A stretch of 37,927 bases of DNA from CAYUYV01 sp964522525 (GTDB lineage: Bacteria > Pseudomonadota > Alphaproteobacteria > JAJFIK01). Below are positions 1-8,305 of this stretch, piece by piece. The stretch covers positions 1 through 37,927 of the forward strand of contig CAZFWG010000037.1 of the NCBI GenBank assembly GCA_964522525.1, given 5' to 3'. The notes under the pieces are model-generated. The model saw only the letters and a program-made list of their open reading frames with translations. It made no database searches and was not told the origin of the DNA. The position numbers were made by a program, and so were the translations under genes. Numbering within the stretch: position 1 is the first letter of the stretch; each line of letters begins with the position of its first letter.

Positions 1-1
1 G

Positions 2-40
2 GCGGAACGCCAGAAAGAAGCCGCCACCGCCGCCGAATAA
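2..40 (+). CDS. xseB: 3' end of a gene, probably exodeoxyribonuclease VII small subunit
   Basis: Only the last 12 codons are in the window (AERQKEAATAAE, stop TAA at 38-40). The tail is charged and alanine-rich, which fits the C-terminus of XseB but is not diagnostic. The call rests on context: xseB–ispA–dxs is a common gene order in proteobacteria, and ispA starts about 80 nt downstream on the same strand. If correct, the protein is the small subunit of exonuclease VII, a single-strand nuclease. Any other short gene ending here would look the same. Confidence 0.45.
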   Translation, partial: AERQKEAATAAE

Positions 41-120
41 GGCGCCGAGACGGCCTGGCATTCGTTATGGTTGGACGATAATCCGCACGGGATGGATCCA
101 TCCGTCCCGTGGAGCATGGG

Positions 121-1020
121 ATGAACACGGCAATGGAAGACTTGAATGCGGCGATGGCGGCCCTTGGCGACGAGGTCACCCAGACACTGGATGACCTGCT
201 GCCGCCGATCCAAGGCCCCCGGGGCCGGGTCGTCGACGCCATGCGCTATTCGGCCTTGAGCGGCGGGAAACGCCTGCGCCCCTTTCTCGTGGTGATGACG
301 GCGCGGCTCTATGGCGTGCCCGATGCCCAGTCACTCCGCGCCGCCGCGGCCCTCGAAATGATCCATTGCTACAGCCTGATACACGACGATCTGCCGGCCA
401 TGGATGACGCGGACCTGCGCCGGGGTATGCCCTCCGTGCACAAACACTATGACGAGGCGACAGCCATTCTGGCGGGAGACGGCCTGCTCACTTACGCCTT
501 TCAAGTGATCGCCTCGCCGGAGACCCACGGGAACCCGCTGGTGACCAGCGATCTCGTGCGCGAACTTGCCATTGCAGCGGGTGCGGATGGCATGGTGGGC
601 GGACAGATGATCGACCTTTCGCCTGAACGGGACGGCCTTGACCTTGACGGCATCTCCGAGTTGCAACGCCTCAAGACCGGCGCCCTGATCGCCTTCGGCT
701 GTCAGGCCGGGTGCATTCTGGGCGGCGGACCGGCCGAGGACCGGACGGCCTTGCGGACCTATACCGACAATATCGGCCTTGCCTTTCAGATCGCCGATGA
801 CATCCTGGATGCGACGGGCACCGAAGAGGATCTGGGCAAGCCGGCGGGGCAGGACGAGGCCATGGACAAGGCCACTTTCGTCAAGATCCTGGGTCTCGAC
901 GGGGCCCGGTCCAAGGCGCAGGCCCTCGTTGAGGATGCCTGCACCGCGCTTTCGCGCTTCGATGAGCGGGCTGATCCCTTGCGGGACGTGGCCCGTTTCA
1001 TCATCACCCGGAAGTCATAA
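121..1020 (+). CDS. ispA: Polyprenyl synthetase (farnesyl/geranyl diphosphate synthase)
   Basis: Condenses isopentenyl diphosphate with allylic diphosphates to make geranyl and farnesyl diphosphate in the cytoplasm. The first aspartate-rich motif DDLPAMDD lies at residues 89-96 and the second, DDILD, at 226-230. The N-terminal GGKRLRP (48-54) and a KT pair near 185 are also family hallmarks. Length of 299 aa is normal for bacterial IspA. I chose the ATG at 121, which has GGAG 6 nt upstream, over the in-frame GTG at 109. It sits directly before dxs, which makes the DXP-pathway precursor, so the two probably form one operon. The exact product chain length cannot be told from sequence alone. Confidence 0.93.
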   Translation: MNTAMEDLNAAMAALGDEVTQTLDDLLPPIQGPRGRVVDAMRYSALSGGKRLRPFLVVMTARLYGVPDAQSLRAAAALEMIHCYSLIHDDLPAMDDADLRRGMPSVHKHYDEATAILAGDGLLTYAFQVIASPETHGNPLVTSDLVRELAIAAGADGMVGGQMIDLSPERDGLDLDGISELQRLKTGALIAFGCQAGCILGGGPAEDRTALRTYTDNIGLAFQIADDILDATGTEEDLGKPAGQDEAMDKATFVKILGLDGARSKAQALVEDACTALSRFDERADPLRDVARFIITRKS

Positions 1021-1060
1021 GAACCGGGACCGACGACGTCGCTACAGGGGGAGACTTGTC

Positions 1061-2896
1061 ATGAACGCGCAACCGCGTCCGCTTGATGCCATTCATTCGC
1101 CGGCGGATCTTCGCGCACTTCCCCGTACTTCCTTGCGGGCGGTCGCGGACGATGTCCGCCGGGACGTTATTGAGGCGGTCTCGGAGACCGGCGGTCATCT
1201 GGGCGCGGGCCTCGGCGTTGTCGAACTGACCGTGGCCCTCCACTATGTGTTCGAGACACCGAAGGCGCGCATCGTCTGGGATGTTTCCCACCAATGCTAT
1301 CCCCACAAGGTTCTGACCGGACGGCGGGACCGGATCCGCACCTTGCGCCAGGGGGGCGGGCTGTCGGGTTTCACCTGCCGCACCGAAAGCGACTATGACT
1401 GTTTCGGCGCCGCCCACAGTTCCACGTCCCTGTCCGCCGCCCTCGGCTTCGCCCTCGCCCGTGATTATCAGGAGGAGGATCATGGTGTGATTGCGGTGAT
1501 CGGCGACGGCGCGGCAACCGCCGGCATGGCCTTTGAGGGCCTCAACAATATCGGCGCCCTCAAACGCAAACTCATCGTCGTGCTCAACGACAACAACATG
1601 TCGATCGCGCCGCCCGCCGGCGCCCTGAGCTTCTATCTTAACGACCTGCGCGCGCGCATGCCCGACACGCAGACCCGGCAGGATGCCCTGGCCCGGGAAC
1701 CGCTGCCCCGCTTCATCGCCGAAAAGACGCTCTGGGATGATCTGGGCCTGACCTATGCCGGCCCCTTTGACGGCCATGACGTGGAGGAGATGGTCCGGGT
1801 ACTGGAGCGGGCCAAGGCCCATGACGGGCCGGTCCTCCTCCATGTGGTCACCCGCAAGGGCAAGGGCTATCCGCCCGCGGAGGCGGCCTCCGATGCGTAT
1901 CATGGCGTTGCCAAATTCGATGTGCCCAGCGGCAAACAGCACAAGCCCGCGCCCAATGCGCCGTCCTACACCAATGTCTTCGCCAGGGCCCTGATCGCGC
2001 ATGCGGACGAGGACCCGCGGATCGTGGCTGTCACAGCGGCGATGCCGTCGGGCACGGGTCTTGATAAATTCATGACCGCGCACCCCGACCGCTGTTTCGA
2101 TGTGGGCATTGCGGAGCAACACGCGGTGACCTTTTGCGGCGGTCTGGCCTGCGAGGGTTTTCGACCCTTTGCGGCGATCTATTCGACATTCCTGCAGCGG
2201 GCCTATGACCAGGTCGTCCACGATATCGCGATCCAGAGTCTGCCCGTGCGTTTCGCGATCGACCGGGCCGGCATGGTCGGCGCCGACGGCGTGACCCATC
2301 AGGGCTCCTATGACATCACCTATCTGGGCTGCCTGCCCGGTTTCGTGCTCATGGCGGCGGCCGACGAGGCCGAACTGATGCATATGGTGGCGACGGCGGT
2401 CGAGATCGACGACCGGCCCAGCGCCTTTCGCTTTCCCCGGGGCGAGGGCGTGGGCGTCGACCTGCCCGAACAGGGCACGCCCCTTGAAATCGGGCGGGGA
2501 CGAATGGTCCGGGAGGGAACGGATGTCGCTCTGCTCTCCTATGGTGCCCGCCTCCAGGATGCGCTCGCGGCGGCGGATCTCTTGGCCGACCAGGGCATTT
2601 CGGCGAGCGTGGCGGACGCCCGCTTCGCCAAGCCCATCGACCAGGACCTGGTCAATCGCCTCGCCCGCGATCATGCCTTGCTCGTGACCCTCGAAGAGGG
2701 TTCCATCGGCGGTTTCGGGACGGCGGTTATGCACGCCTTGACCGCCCATGGACCGAACGGAGCCTTGGCGCGGTTTGTGCCCCTGGCGATGCCGGACCGT
2801 TTCATCGATCACGGCAAACCCGGCGATCAGATCCTCAGCGCCGGCCTCGATGCCCAGGCGGTCGTGGCGAGGGTCCGGCACGCCCTCGGACGCTAG
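1061..2896 (+). CDS. dxs: 1-deoxy-D-xylulose-5-phosphate synthase
   Basis: First enzyme of the non-mevalonate isoprenoid pathway: a thiamine-diphosphate-dependent condensation of pyruvate and glyceraldehyde 3-phosphate. Family landmarks are GGHLGAGLG with the active-site His at residue 46, HQCYPHKVLTGRRD (77-90), GAAHSSTS (116-123), the ThDP motif beginning GDG (148-150) with NDNNMSIAPP (176-185), IAEQHAV in the pyrimidine domain and a C-terminal transketolase-like domain. Length is 611 aa, slightly short of the usual 620-640. The reading frame is open upstream into ispA, but the start is the ATG at 1061 with GGGGGAG 7 nt before it. It lies 40 nt after ispA and is likely co-transcribed. Confidence 0.95.
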   Translation: MNAQPRPLDAIHSPADLRALPRTSLRAVADDVRRDVIEAVSETGGHLGAGLGVVELTVALHYVFETPKARIVWDVSHQCYPHKVLTGRRDRIRTLRQGGGLSGFTCRTESDYDCFGAAHSSTSLSAALGFALARDYQEEDHGVIAVIGDGAATAGMAFEGLNNIGALKRKLIVVLNDNNMSIAPPAGALSFYLNDLRARMPDTQTRQDALAREPLPRFIAEKTLWDDLGLTYAGPFDGHDVEEMVRVLERAKAHDGPVLLHVVTRKGKGYPPAEAASDAYHGVAKFDVPSGKQHKPAPNAPSYTNVFARALIAHADEDPRIVAVTAAMPSGTGLDKFMTAHPDRCFDVGIAEQHAVTFCGGLACEGFRPFAAIYSTFLQRAYDQVVHDIAIQSLPVRFAIDRAGMVGADGVTHQGSYDITYLGCLPGFVLMAAADEAELMHMVATAVEIDDRPSAFRFPRGEGVGVDLPEQGTPLEIGRGRMVREGTDVALLSYGARLQDALAAADLLADQGISASVADARFAKPIDQDLVNRLARDHALLVTLEEGSIGGFGTAVMHALTAHGPNGALARFVPLAMPDRFIDHGKPGDQILSAGLDAQAVVARVRHALGR

Positions 2897-3634
2897 CCAC
2901 GCTCTGGGATCTCCATCGCCTCACCCTGGCCGCCCCGCGCCTTAAAGATTCGTACACGTCTCACTGGCTCGACCCTCGCTTGGGGCCCCGTTCGGCGGGC
3001 CGGCTCGGCGCCATTTTCGGGAGCCAATGGCGCGGACCGTTGAGGTCCGGGCTGGGGTGAAAGGAGAAGTGCGGCGGTTCTTTTTCAACCGCCGGAGCCA
3101 GGATGCTTTTTCGTTGCAGCGATGCGACACGCCTGGATAGCAAGACCGACAAAACTGCCCGCCGCCCTCTTCGGCAGCGCAGCAAATCTCTCGCAATCGC
3201 GAGATCATCCCGGCGCGGATGGTCCGGACGCTCTATACTTGCATATGCAGATGTGCGCGCAATGGCCTTGAGACTGGACATTTTCCCAGCCATCCGCAAA
3301 ACCTCCGCGCTGCACAAATTATTTGCAGCTACACGCTCAAGAACCGACTCCGCCGGGTCATGTTTCAAGTCTCGACAAAAAAATTGTTCGGTAATTGGAC
3401 AAATTAGGTCCGCAACGCCTTGATCCTTTGCGCGCATCTGTAAGACTGTCACCTTGAACCGGGCCATCGGGGAATAAGGGTCAAAGCCCGTCACCGCCCG
3501 TTATGGGGGCGCTGCCTCGGGCAATGCACGAGGAGTGCACTAGGGGCGCAGCGGTGACGCGCCATCGCCGGAACAGACGGCGATCGACCAACGGTCAAAA
3601 ACGAATGGATGCGATCTAAAGGGGAGTGCCGATC
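2897..3634. other. Gene-free 738-nt stretch with several hairpins
   Basis: No open frame here has convincing coding character or homology that I recognise; the short frames on both strands lack good ribosome sites. The stretch contains a series of inverted repeats: 3033-3049 (6-bp stem), 3072-3094 (8-bp stem CGGCGGTT with loop CTTTTTC), 3189-3204 (6-bp stem, loop AATC), a 10-bp palindrome at 3240-3249, and 3525-3539 (5-bp stem). No hairpin has a following T-run, so none is a classical terminator of dxs. The part around 3300-3410 is visibly more AT-rich and could hold the receptor promoter, but no clear -35/-10 pair was found. Confidence 0.6.
3564..3584 (+). promoter_or_regulatory. Hairpin in the leader of the TonB-dependent receptor gene
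   Basis: Perfect 7-bp stem (ATCGCCG / CGGCGAT) with loop GAACAGA, about 50 nt upstream of the receptor ATG and 35 nt before its ribosome site (AAAGGGGAG at 3618-3626). A weaker 5-bp stem (GGCGC / GCGCC) lies immediately upstream. A structured leader could affect receptor expression, but no known riboswitch consensus is recognised; cobalamin-box sequences are not seen. Confidence 0.35.
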
Positions 3635-6403
3635 ATGAAAGATCGTCTTTTGCGGTCAACGGGTATTTTCACGTTGATGATGGGTCTGGCGGGCCTGCCG
3701 CTTCATACCGTATACGCTCAGGAGGCGGAAGAAACCGCTCTCGACGAAGCGGAAGAGGACATGGAGACCATGGTGGTCACGGGCTCGTTGATTGCCCGGG
3801 ATGGCTTCGATTCCGCCTCGCCGCTGTCCGTGTTCAGTCGCGAGGACTTGGCGGCCCAGGGTCAGACCACCCTGTCCGACTTTCTGGTCCGCCTGCCGTC
3901 CAATATCGGCTCGGAATTCAACGCCGACGAGACCACCCAGGGCGCCACGACCGGCACGTCCAACATCAACCTTCGCAATCTCGGCCTGAACGCCACTCTG
4001 GTGCTCCTCAACGGCCGCCGGCAGGCCTTGACCGCCGTGGCCTCCAATGACGGCAGCACCTTCGTCGACACAAATAGTCTCATCCCGCGCATCATGCTGG
4101 AGCGGCTCGAGATCGTGAAAGATGGTGGCTCGGCGATCTACGGTTCCGACGCGGTCGCCGGTACGGTGAACTTCATCACGCGGGATGATTTCGAAGGCTT
4201 CGAGTTCACCTATCGCTACGACCGGATCCCGGACAATGACAGCCTGGTGGCGGATGTGGAATCCCTGCCCGACCAACGCAATCACCTCATCGAAGGTATT
4301 TTCGGGACGGGCACGGACAACAGCCACATCACCGTGGCCTTCTCCTATTTCGACCAGAGCGAGCTGCCCCGGTTCGCCCGGGACTTCTCGACGGCAGGGT
4401 CCGGCACCTCCGGTTTCGGTCAGCCCGGCACCTTCATCCCGACGCAAGGCGAATTGGCCGGTCAGTTCGTCGAGGATCCGGACTGTGCCAATGTGCCGGG
4501 CGGCATTCCCGGTGCGGGCACCGGCGGCGGTTGCGGCTTCCAGTTCGCGACCTTCTTCCAGATCGTTCCGCGTACGGAGCGCCTCCAAGGTTACTCCACT
4601 TTCCGCCACGAGGTTGACCGGGCGGCGGAATTCTACGGCGAGTTCGGCTTCACCCGGATCCGCACGGAACGCGGCAACTCCCCGTCCTTCCCCGTGGTGA
4701 CGGATCAGGTGATCGTGCCGGCGGAAAACCCGGGCAATGTGTTCGGCGTCCCGGCCGTGTGGTTGGGCCGTCCGCTCGGCGGTCTGCCCAACGAGACCCG
4801 AAACGACGTGCGGGGCTTCTTCGACTCCGACACGTGGCGTTTCGTCGGCGGGGTCCGGGGCGAGTTCTTCGACAGCTGGCGCTATGACCTCAGCTACACG
4901 TTCAGTGAGAACAATTTTGACCTGAACGTGCCGGATACGCTTTCCGATAACTTCTTCAATTCGATCAACGGTTTCGGGGGCTTCGACTGTCCGGGCGAGG
5001 CCTCGGGCGTCGCACCGGGGACGGAAGGTTGCCTGTTCTTCAACCCCTTCGGTAACGCCGCCCTGGCGGCTCCTGGCGACCCGCAATTCAACTCCGATGA
5101 GGTTATCGACTTCATCAGTGGCCGGGCGCTGAGCTTCAACGAGTCCGAGCTTCAAACCATTGATGCGGTGGTGTCCGGGGAGCTGTTCGACCTGCCCGCC
5201 GGCGCCGTCGGCCTCGCCGTCGGTTACCAGTTCCGCTTCGAGTCGATCTCCGGCGACGTGAACGACAACAACATGGATGAGGAATTCCTGTTCCTGTTCG
5301 GCGCTCAGCCCTTCGCGGGTCAGCGTTCGACCCACGCGGTCTTCGCTGAAGCACGGGTGCCCCTGCTGGCCAACAAGCCCTTCGCCTATAATCTGGAACT
5401 GCAGCTCGCCGGCCGCTTCGAGACTTCCGACGCGACCGAGGATGCGACCACGACCACGGACCCCAAATTCTCCGTGTTGTGGCAGCCCAATCAGGACATC
5501 TCCGTGCGGGCGTCGTTCTCCCAGTCGTTCCAGGTGCCGACCCTGTTCCAGGCCTTCGGCCAGGACACAACGCTCACGGGCCTGATCGATCCGCTGAACC
5601 CCGGCAATATCGTGTTCCGTCCCGTGATCGCCGAGGGCAATCCGGATCTGGTGCCCCAGGAAGCCGACACCCTCAATTTCGGTGTCACCTGGGAACCGAG
5701 CGAAGGCTTCCTCGAAGGCCTGCGCCTCGCCGTGGACTACTGGGACGTTGAATACGAGAACATCATCGTTCAGCAGAACGCCCAGACCCTGCTCTTCACC
5801 GACCCCCTCGGCCCGAACATCATTCGGACGGAGGGAATCGACGGCGGCCCGGGCACGGTCTCGCGGATCGAGATTGACTTCGTGAACGCCGCCTTCCTGG
5901 AAGCCAGCGGGATCGATATCGAGGCCGGCTATTCCTGGGATACCGATTTCGGCTTCTTCGACATCAACACCGCGGTCGCCTATTTCCGGGAGTTTGAACT
6001 TCAGGATCCGGACACGGGTGAGATCATCGACGCGGCGGGCCAGCGGAACTTCACCAACTTTGCCCGCTCCCTGCCGCGCTGGCGGATCAACAGCGTCCTG
6101 ACCTGGAACTACGACATCCATACCTTCAACGCGGTTCTGCGTTGGACGGACGGATATGAGGACGAGAACCAGCCGGTGGGCAGCGAGTTCTTCGAGATCG
6201 ACGATCACTTCACCGTCGACTTCGCCTACACGGTGCAGCTGCCGAGTTTCACCGACAGATTCGACAGCCCGTTGATCAAGCTCGGCGTCATCAACGCGAC
6301 CGACAACGCCCCGCCGTTCGTGTTCTCCGACATCGGCTTCGACGGCGTTGTCCACGACCCGCGCGGCCGGATCGTCTACGCGGAGATCACCCAGCGGTTC
6401 TAA
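3635..6403 (+). CDS. TonB-dependent outer-membrane receptor
   Basis: A 922-aa outer-membrane receptor for energised uptake of a large substrate such as a siderophore, cobalamin or glycan. A signal peptide ends around residue 28 (TVYA|QEAEE). A TonB-box-like METMVVTG follows, then the plug domain (RNLGLNATLVLLNGRR; LERLEIVKDGGSAIYGSDAV) and a long beta-barrel ending in aromatic Phe (EITQRF), as expected for barrel assembly. The start is the ATG at 3635 with AAAGGGGAG upstream, not the in-frame GTG at 3626. It is monocistronic: a long leader upstream and a strong terminator downstream. No neighbouring transport or biosynthesis gene reveals the substrate, so specificity is unknown. Confidence 0.93.
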   Translation: MKDRLLRSTGIFTLMMGLAGLPLHTVYAQEAEETALDEAEEDMETMVVTGSLIARDGFDSASPLSVFSREDLAAQGQTTLSDFLVRLPSNIGSEFNADETTQGATTGTSNINLRNLGLNATLVLLNGRRQALTAVASNDGSTFVDTNSLIPRIMLERLEIVKDGGSAIYGSDAVAGTVNFITRDDFEGFEFTYRYDRIPDNDSLVADVESLPDQRNHLIEGIFGTGTDNSHITVAFSYFDQSELPRFARDFSTAGSGTSGFGQPGTFIPTQGELAGQFVEDPDCANVPGGIPGAGTGGGCGFQFATFFQIVPRTERLQGYSTFRHEVDRAAEFYGEFGFTRIRTERGNSPSFPVVTDQVIVPAENPGNVFGVPAVWLGRPLGGLPNETRNDVRGFFDSDTWRFVGGVRGEFFDSWRYDLSYTFSENNFDLNVPDTLSDNFFNSINGFGGFDCPGEASGVAPGTEGCLFFNPFGNAALAAPGDPQFNSDEVIDFISGRALSFNESELQTIDAVVSGELFDLPAGAVGLAVGYQFRFESISGDVNDNNMDEEFLFLFGAQPFAGQRSTHAVFAEARVPLLANKPFAYNLELQLAGRFETSDATEDATTTTDPKFSVLWQPNQDISVRASFSQSFQVPTLFQAFGQDTTLTGLIDPLNPGNIVFRPVIAEGNPDLVPQEADTLNFGVTWEPSEGFLEGLRLAVDYWDVEYENIIVQQNAQTLLFTDPLGPNIIRTEGIDGGPGTVSRIEIDFVNAAFLEASGIDIEAGYSWDTDFGFFDINTAVAYFREFELQDPDTGEIIDAAGQRNFTNFARSLPRWRINSVLTWNYDIHTFNAVLRWTDGYEDENQPVGSEFFEIDDHFTVDFAYTVQLPSFTDRFDSPLIKLGVINATDNAPPFVFSDIGFDGVVHDPRGRIVYAEITQRF

Positions 6404-6429
6404 ATCGAATGCCTCATCGGCACACGGAA

Positions 6430-6464
6430 AAGCGGCCCCTCTTTCGAGGGGCCGCTTCTTTTTT
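6430..6464 (+). terminator. Rho-independent terminator of the TonB receptor gene
   Basis: Perfect 11-bp stem (AAGCGGCCCCT / AGGGGCCGCTT), 6-nt loop CTTTCG, followed by CTTTTTT. It lies 27 nt after the receptor stop codon and just before the convergent SDR gene. Confidence 0.93.
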
Positions 6465-6502
6465 GCGATGTCCTGATGGATGTTGGAGCGAACAGGTGCC
6501 GG

Positions 6503-7135
6503 TCAGCTGGAGCGCTGGGACCGGTCCTTTTCGTTCGTCGATTTGATCATTTCCCGGATGGCCTCCCATTCCTCATCCCCGAGCTTTGACAGGGAGGAGA
6601 AATTGCCGCCGCTGGAGAGATGCGAGCCGCCATCGATGGCCACGGTCTGGCCGGTCAGATAGTCACAGCCCGGCGCCATCATGAAGGTCGCCAGATTGGC
6701 GAGCTCATGCATTTCCCCGACACGGCCCATGGGATTGCCTTCAACGGAGGTATCGGAGCCGTCCGTCGACTGACCGGGGCTCAGGCGTTCCCAGGCGCCC
6801 TTGGTGGGAAAGGGACCCGGCGCAATGGCGTTGAGGCGGATGCCGTAGGGGCCCCATTCGACGGCCAGGGATTTGGTCATGATATTGACGGCGGCCTTGG
6901 ACATGGCCGACGGTACCGTGAAGGGACCACCGTTCCAGATCCAGGTCGTCAGGATGGAGATCACACTGCCCCGATGGCCGCGTTCGATCCAGCGGCGCCC
7001 GATCGCATGGGTCATGTAGAAAGTGCCGTGGAACACGATATTGGCGATGGCGTCAAACCCGCGATGGCTCAGATCCTTGGTCCGGGAAATGAAATTGCCG
7101 GCCGCGTTGTTGACGAGACCCGTCAGCGGACCGCC
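6503..7135 (-). CDS. SDR-family oxidoreductase, 2,4-dienoyl-CoA reductase type (5' end lost in gap)
   Basis: Visible are about 210 C-terminal residues of a short-chain dehydrogenase. They include VNNAAGNF, AVEWGPYGIRLNAIAPGPF and the C-terminal YLTGQTVAIDGG. The NAD(P)-binding glycine-rich N-terminus, about 85 residues, is missing; the reading frame beyond the 100-N gap does not resemble it, so the true start is inside the gap. The usual catalytic YxxxK is SAMSK here: Lys is kept and Tyr is replaced by Ser. That pattern, with the AAGNF and AVEWGP motifs, matches peroxisomal-type 2,4-dienoyl-CoA reductases (DECR2-like), which also lack this Tyr. It would reduce dienoyl-CoA intermediates from unsaturated fatty acids. 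The stop is TGA (TCA on plus at 6503-6505). Confidence 0.85.
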   Translation of the reverse strand, partial: GGPLTGLVNNAAGNFISRTKDLSHRGFDAIANIVFHGTFYMTHAIGRRWIERGHRGSVISILTTWIWNGGPFTVPSAMSKAAVNIMTKSLAVEWGPYGIRLNAIAPGPFPTKGAWERLSPGQSTDGSDTSVEGNPMGRVGEMHELANLATFMMAPGCDYLTGQTVAIDGGSHLSSGGNFSSLSKLGDEEWEAIREMIKSTNEKDRSQRSS

Positions 7136-7235
7136 NNNNNNNNNNNNNNNNNNNNNNNNNNNNNNNNNNNNNNNNNNNNNNNNNNNNNNNNNNNNNNNNN
7201 NNNNNNNNNNNNNNNNNNNNNNNNNNNNNNNNNNN
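7136..7235. other. Assembly gap, 100 N
   Basis: Exactly 100 N, so the length is probably a placeholder. The SDR needs roughly 85 more N-terminal residues (about 255 nt) to be complete, which would not fit in 100 nt. The flanking sequences are not repeats of one another. Confidence 0.95.
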
Positions 7236-7390
7236 GAGCGCCGATAACCGGCGTCTCCTTGATCGATCTCGAAGCCTGATCCTATCATGAGGGTCAGGAG
7301 CGAGGGCGCTGCGGATTGCCGCCGCCACGGTTTGGCGAGGGGCATGGCCTGCACGCCAACCGGGTCGCGGGATGTCGGGGGACACGGGAC

Positions 7391-8305
7391 GTGCATTTTA
7401 CACGCGATGAGTTGCTGCAGGCCTATGAGCGCATGCGTCTGATCCGGGCGATCTGCGATCAGCCCGCCTATCTTGCCCGTGCGCGACACGGGTCTGTCCC
7501 ATCCCCGGTCGGTCCCCGGCGCAGCCTCAATGATCTGGGGTCGGAAGCCGGGCTGGTCGGCGTGACCTGGTCTTTGACCACCCAGGACGGCCTATGCGCC
7601 GGCCGCGACCATCCCGCTCTTCGCCTCGCCCATGGCGCGCCCGCCAGTGATGTGTTGGCCGACCTGCTCGGTCATCCAGTCGCGCCACCGTTGCGCGCCG
7701 ATTTGCGCGCGCTGGTCACGCGGGGAGCGGCGCCGGAGACGCACAGACCCATGCTGGCCAACGGTCCGGCCCAAATGGTGGGCGCGGCGCTGGCCCGGCG
7801 GCAGACGCATCCCGAGGCCGTGACCGTCTATTTTGCCGATCCCCAGGCCGATCAGACCGCACCCTTGTGGGAGGCCGTCGAGGCCGCGCGGGATCTGAGC
7901 CTGCGGGTGCTTTTCGTTGCTGTGCGCCAGGGACCGGGCGAATGGGTTCCCGGCGAAAAGCGGAAAGACGCATGCTCTCCCTTTGCCTTGCGGGCACGCA
8001 GTTGCGGGATCGAGTCCCTGACCGCCCGGGCCGATGACCTGTTTTCCGTTCAGCCCGCGGCCTTGGAAGCCGTCACTCAACTCCGCAAACAGGCCTCGCC
8101 GCTCCTCCTTGAGCTTGTGCATGTGGGGGATGATCCGTTGCGGCTCTTCCGCTCCCGCACCATCCATGCGGGCCTGATGGATGCGGCGCGCCTTGATGGC
8201 ACCGATCGGGCGGTCGAGGACGCGTTCGCGGCCATGATGGCCCCGCAGACCGTGCCCAAGGGTCCAAGAGCCACCTTTGCAAACCCGGAGACCCTCGCCC
8301 TATGA
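7391..8305 (+). CDS. Degenerate 2-oxo acid dehydrogenase E1 alpha-like protein
   Basis: A 304-aa protein that follows the layout of E1 alpha subunits of pyruvate or branched-chain 2-oxo acid dehydrogenases. It has an N-terminal YERMRLIRA helix, a CAGRDHPALRLAHGAPASDVL segment around 69-89 corresponding to the YRELGAALLRGV-type region, and a MLANGPAQMVGAALA segment (121-135). The ThDP motif, normally GDGxxNxGxFxEA...NN, is replaced by ADPQADQTAPLWEAVEAA (149-166) and ends RQ (179-180). The Mg/ThDP-binding Gly-Asp-Gly and Asn are therefore gone. The frame is intact, and its stop overlaps the start of the beta-like gene (ATGA). I chose GTG at 7391 (GGGGGA 9 nt upstream); an in-frame TTG lies at 7316. 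Probably a pseudoenzyme; partner and role unknown. Confidence 0.7.
   Translation: MHFTRDELLQAYERMRLIRAICDQPAYLARARHGSVPSPVGPRRSLNDLGSEAGLVGVTWSLTTQDGLCAGRDHPALRLAHGAPASDVLADLLGHPVAPPLRADLRALVTRGAAPETHRPMLANGPAQMVGAALARRQTHPEAVTVYFADPQADQTAPLWEAVEAARDLSLRVLFVAVRQGPGEWVPGEKRKDACSPFALRARSCGIESLTARADDLFSVQPAALEAVTQLRKQASPLLLELVHVGDDPLRLFRSRTIHAGLMDAARLDGTDRAVEDAFAAMMAPQTVPKGPRATFANPETLAL

Noticed and set aside
1004..2881. Long minus-strand frame opposite dxs
   Set aside because: Shadow of a clear dxs gene; composition is rich in His, Arg and Gly as expected for an antisense frame.
2961..3494. 177-codon minus-strand frame in the gene-free stretch
   Set aside because: No ribosome site, no recognisable domain, and it runs through the hairpins; coding character is weak.
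3564..3584. Cobalamin or other known riboswitch before the TonB receptor
   Set aside because: Hairpins are present but the conserved cobalamin-box sequence and other known aptamer cores were not found.
3656..6355. Long open frame on the minus strand (899 codons)
   Set aside because: It lies wholly antisense to the TonB receptor. Long antisense frames are common in GC-rich genes, and its sequence has no family features or start signals.
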